Shown here piece by piece: positions 63,677 to 64,000 of a DNA stretch of 64,000 bases. Both the position numbers and the translations under genes were made by a program. Origin of the DNA: Aspidapion aeneum (lineage: Eukaryota; Arthropoda; Insecta; Coleoptera; Brentidae). The stretch lies in assembly GCA_963576565.1 (NCBI GenBank), contig CAUYVT010000057.1, forward strand, positions 1 through 64,000, given 5' to 3'. Under the pieces are notes generated by a model that saw nothing but the letters and a program-made list of their open reading frames with translations, had not been told where the DNA came from and searched no databases. Numbering within the stretch: position 1 is the stretch's first letter; the number at the start of each line of letters is the position of its first letter.

Positions 63677-63896
63677 GACTGGTCACATCAAGAGCTTGAT
63701 GATGAATAGTTCTTATTTGTTTTAGTTTTTTAAAATTATGCAATCTTGTAAACAGTATGTTCTTATTAGTTTTATAATTTTTGAATATATCTTCATCATT
63801 GACATATTGATAATTTTTAAGTTGGTAACACTGGTAGCAGTGAAATTTGGTTGGTATCATTGACTTGTTGGTAATTTCTATAAAGTTGGTAGCCAT
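63666..63896 (-). CDS. Short hypothetical ORF overlapping the transglutaminase-like start
   Basis: This 76-codon frame runs from the ATG at 63894-63896 to a TAA at 63666-63668, overlapping the next ORF by 11 bases in another frame. It has two close Cys (CYQCYQ) and is Lys/Asn-rich; no family is recognised. It may be an upstream ORF, an extra 5' coding part joined by a lost base, or chance. Confidence 0.25.
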   Translation of the reverse strand: MATNFIEITNKSMIPTKFHCYQCYQLKNYQYVNDEDIFKNYKTNKNILFTRLHNFKKLKQIRTIHHQALDVTSHVR

Positions 63897-64000
63897 GGAA
63901 TATTGTTGGCGACAATGTCTGTTTGGTTTTGCATTTTCCTAATATATATTAATTTTTATTATTTTATTCAATATGTTTCAATCCGTTAAAGAGAAAAGGT

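Overview
The window is AT-rich eukaryotic nuclear DNA, almost certainly from an insect: spliced exons with GT-AG borders, four APE-type LINE copies, a BEL/Pao element, a gypsy-group element, several TA-flanked or 8-bp-flanked MITEs and long simple-sequence arrays. A beetle is plausible, because a gypsy-group element with multi-kilobase LTRs and a tRNA-Lys-type primer site recalls Woot of Tribolium, but the order is not proven. No bacterial gene layout, CRISPR array or rRNA was seen. Layout: 1-2650 is the 5' part of a minus-strand LINE (copy A), followed by a perfect hexamer array of about 6 kb (2651-8624). At 8625-13449 lies a second, intact and nearly identical LINE (copy B), then a 46-bp scrap of the same hexamer array. 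A young, intact BEL/Pao element (13496-20662) has landed in that array, which resumes for 5 kb (20663-25737) and changes through blocks of related hexamers. From 25738 to 30131 two copies of a microsatellite-linked repeat flank a broken minus-strand LINE (copy C). From 30510 to 46375 there is one 15.9-kb gypsy-group element with 3.2-kb LTRs, a 4.8-kb leader, a gag/pol -1 frameshift signal and several disabling lesions. 

The only recognisable conserved host gene is on the minus strand at 48886-49944: two exons of a LRRK-type (Roco) protein kinase, separated by a 769-bp intron. Its other exons were not found here, so much of the window is probably intronic or flanking DNA of this gene filled by repeats. 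The 46.4-56.8 kb stretch also holds a pogo-type MITE, a hAT-type MITE with an 8-bp target duplication, two TA-flanked MITEs, a 377-bp foldback, tandem repeats and a third, inverted copy of the microsatellite-linked repeat that ends at the splice acceptor of the kinase exon. 

From 56.8 to about 61.3 kb there is a Jockey-like LINE (copy D) with a frameshifted ORF1 and a doubly interrupted ORF2. The right end carries more hairpin repeats and a small single-exon minus-strand ORF (63218-63676) with a transglutaminase-like Cys-His-Asp arrangement, the least explained protein in the window. The retroelement genes serve their own mobility; only the kinase exons, and possibly the transglutaminase-like ORF, look like host functions.
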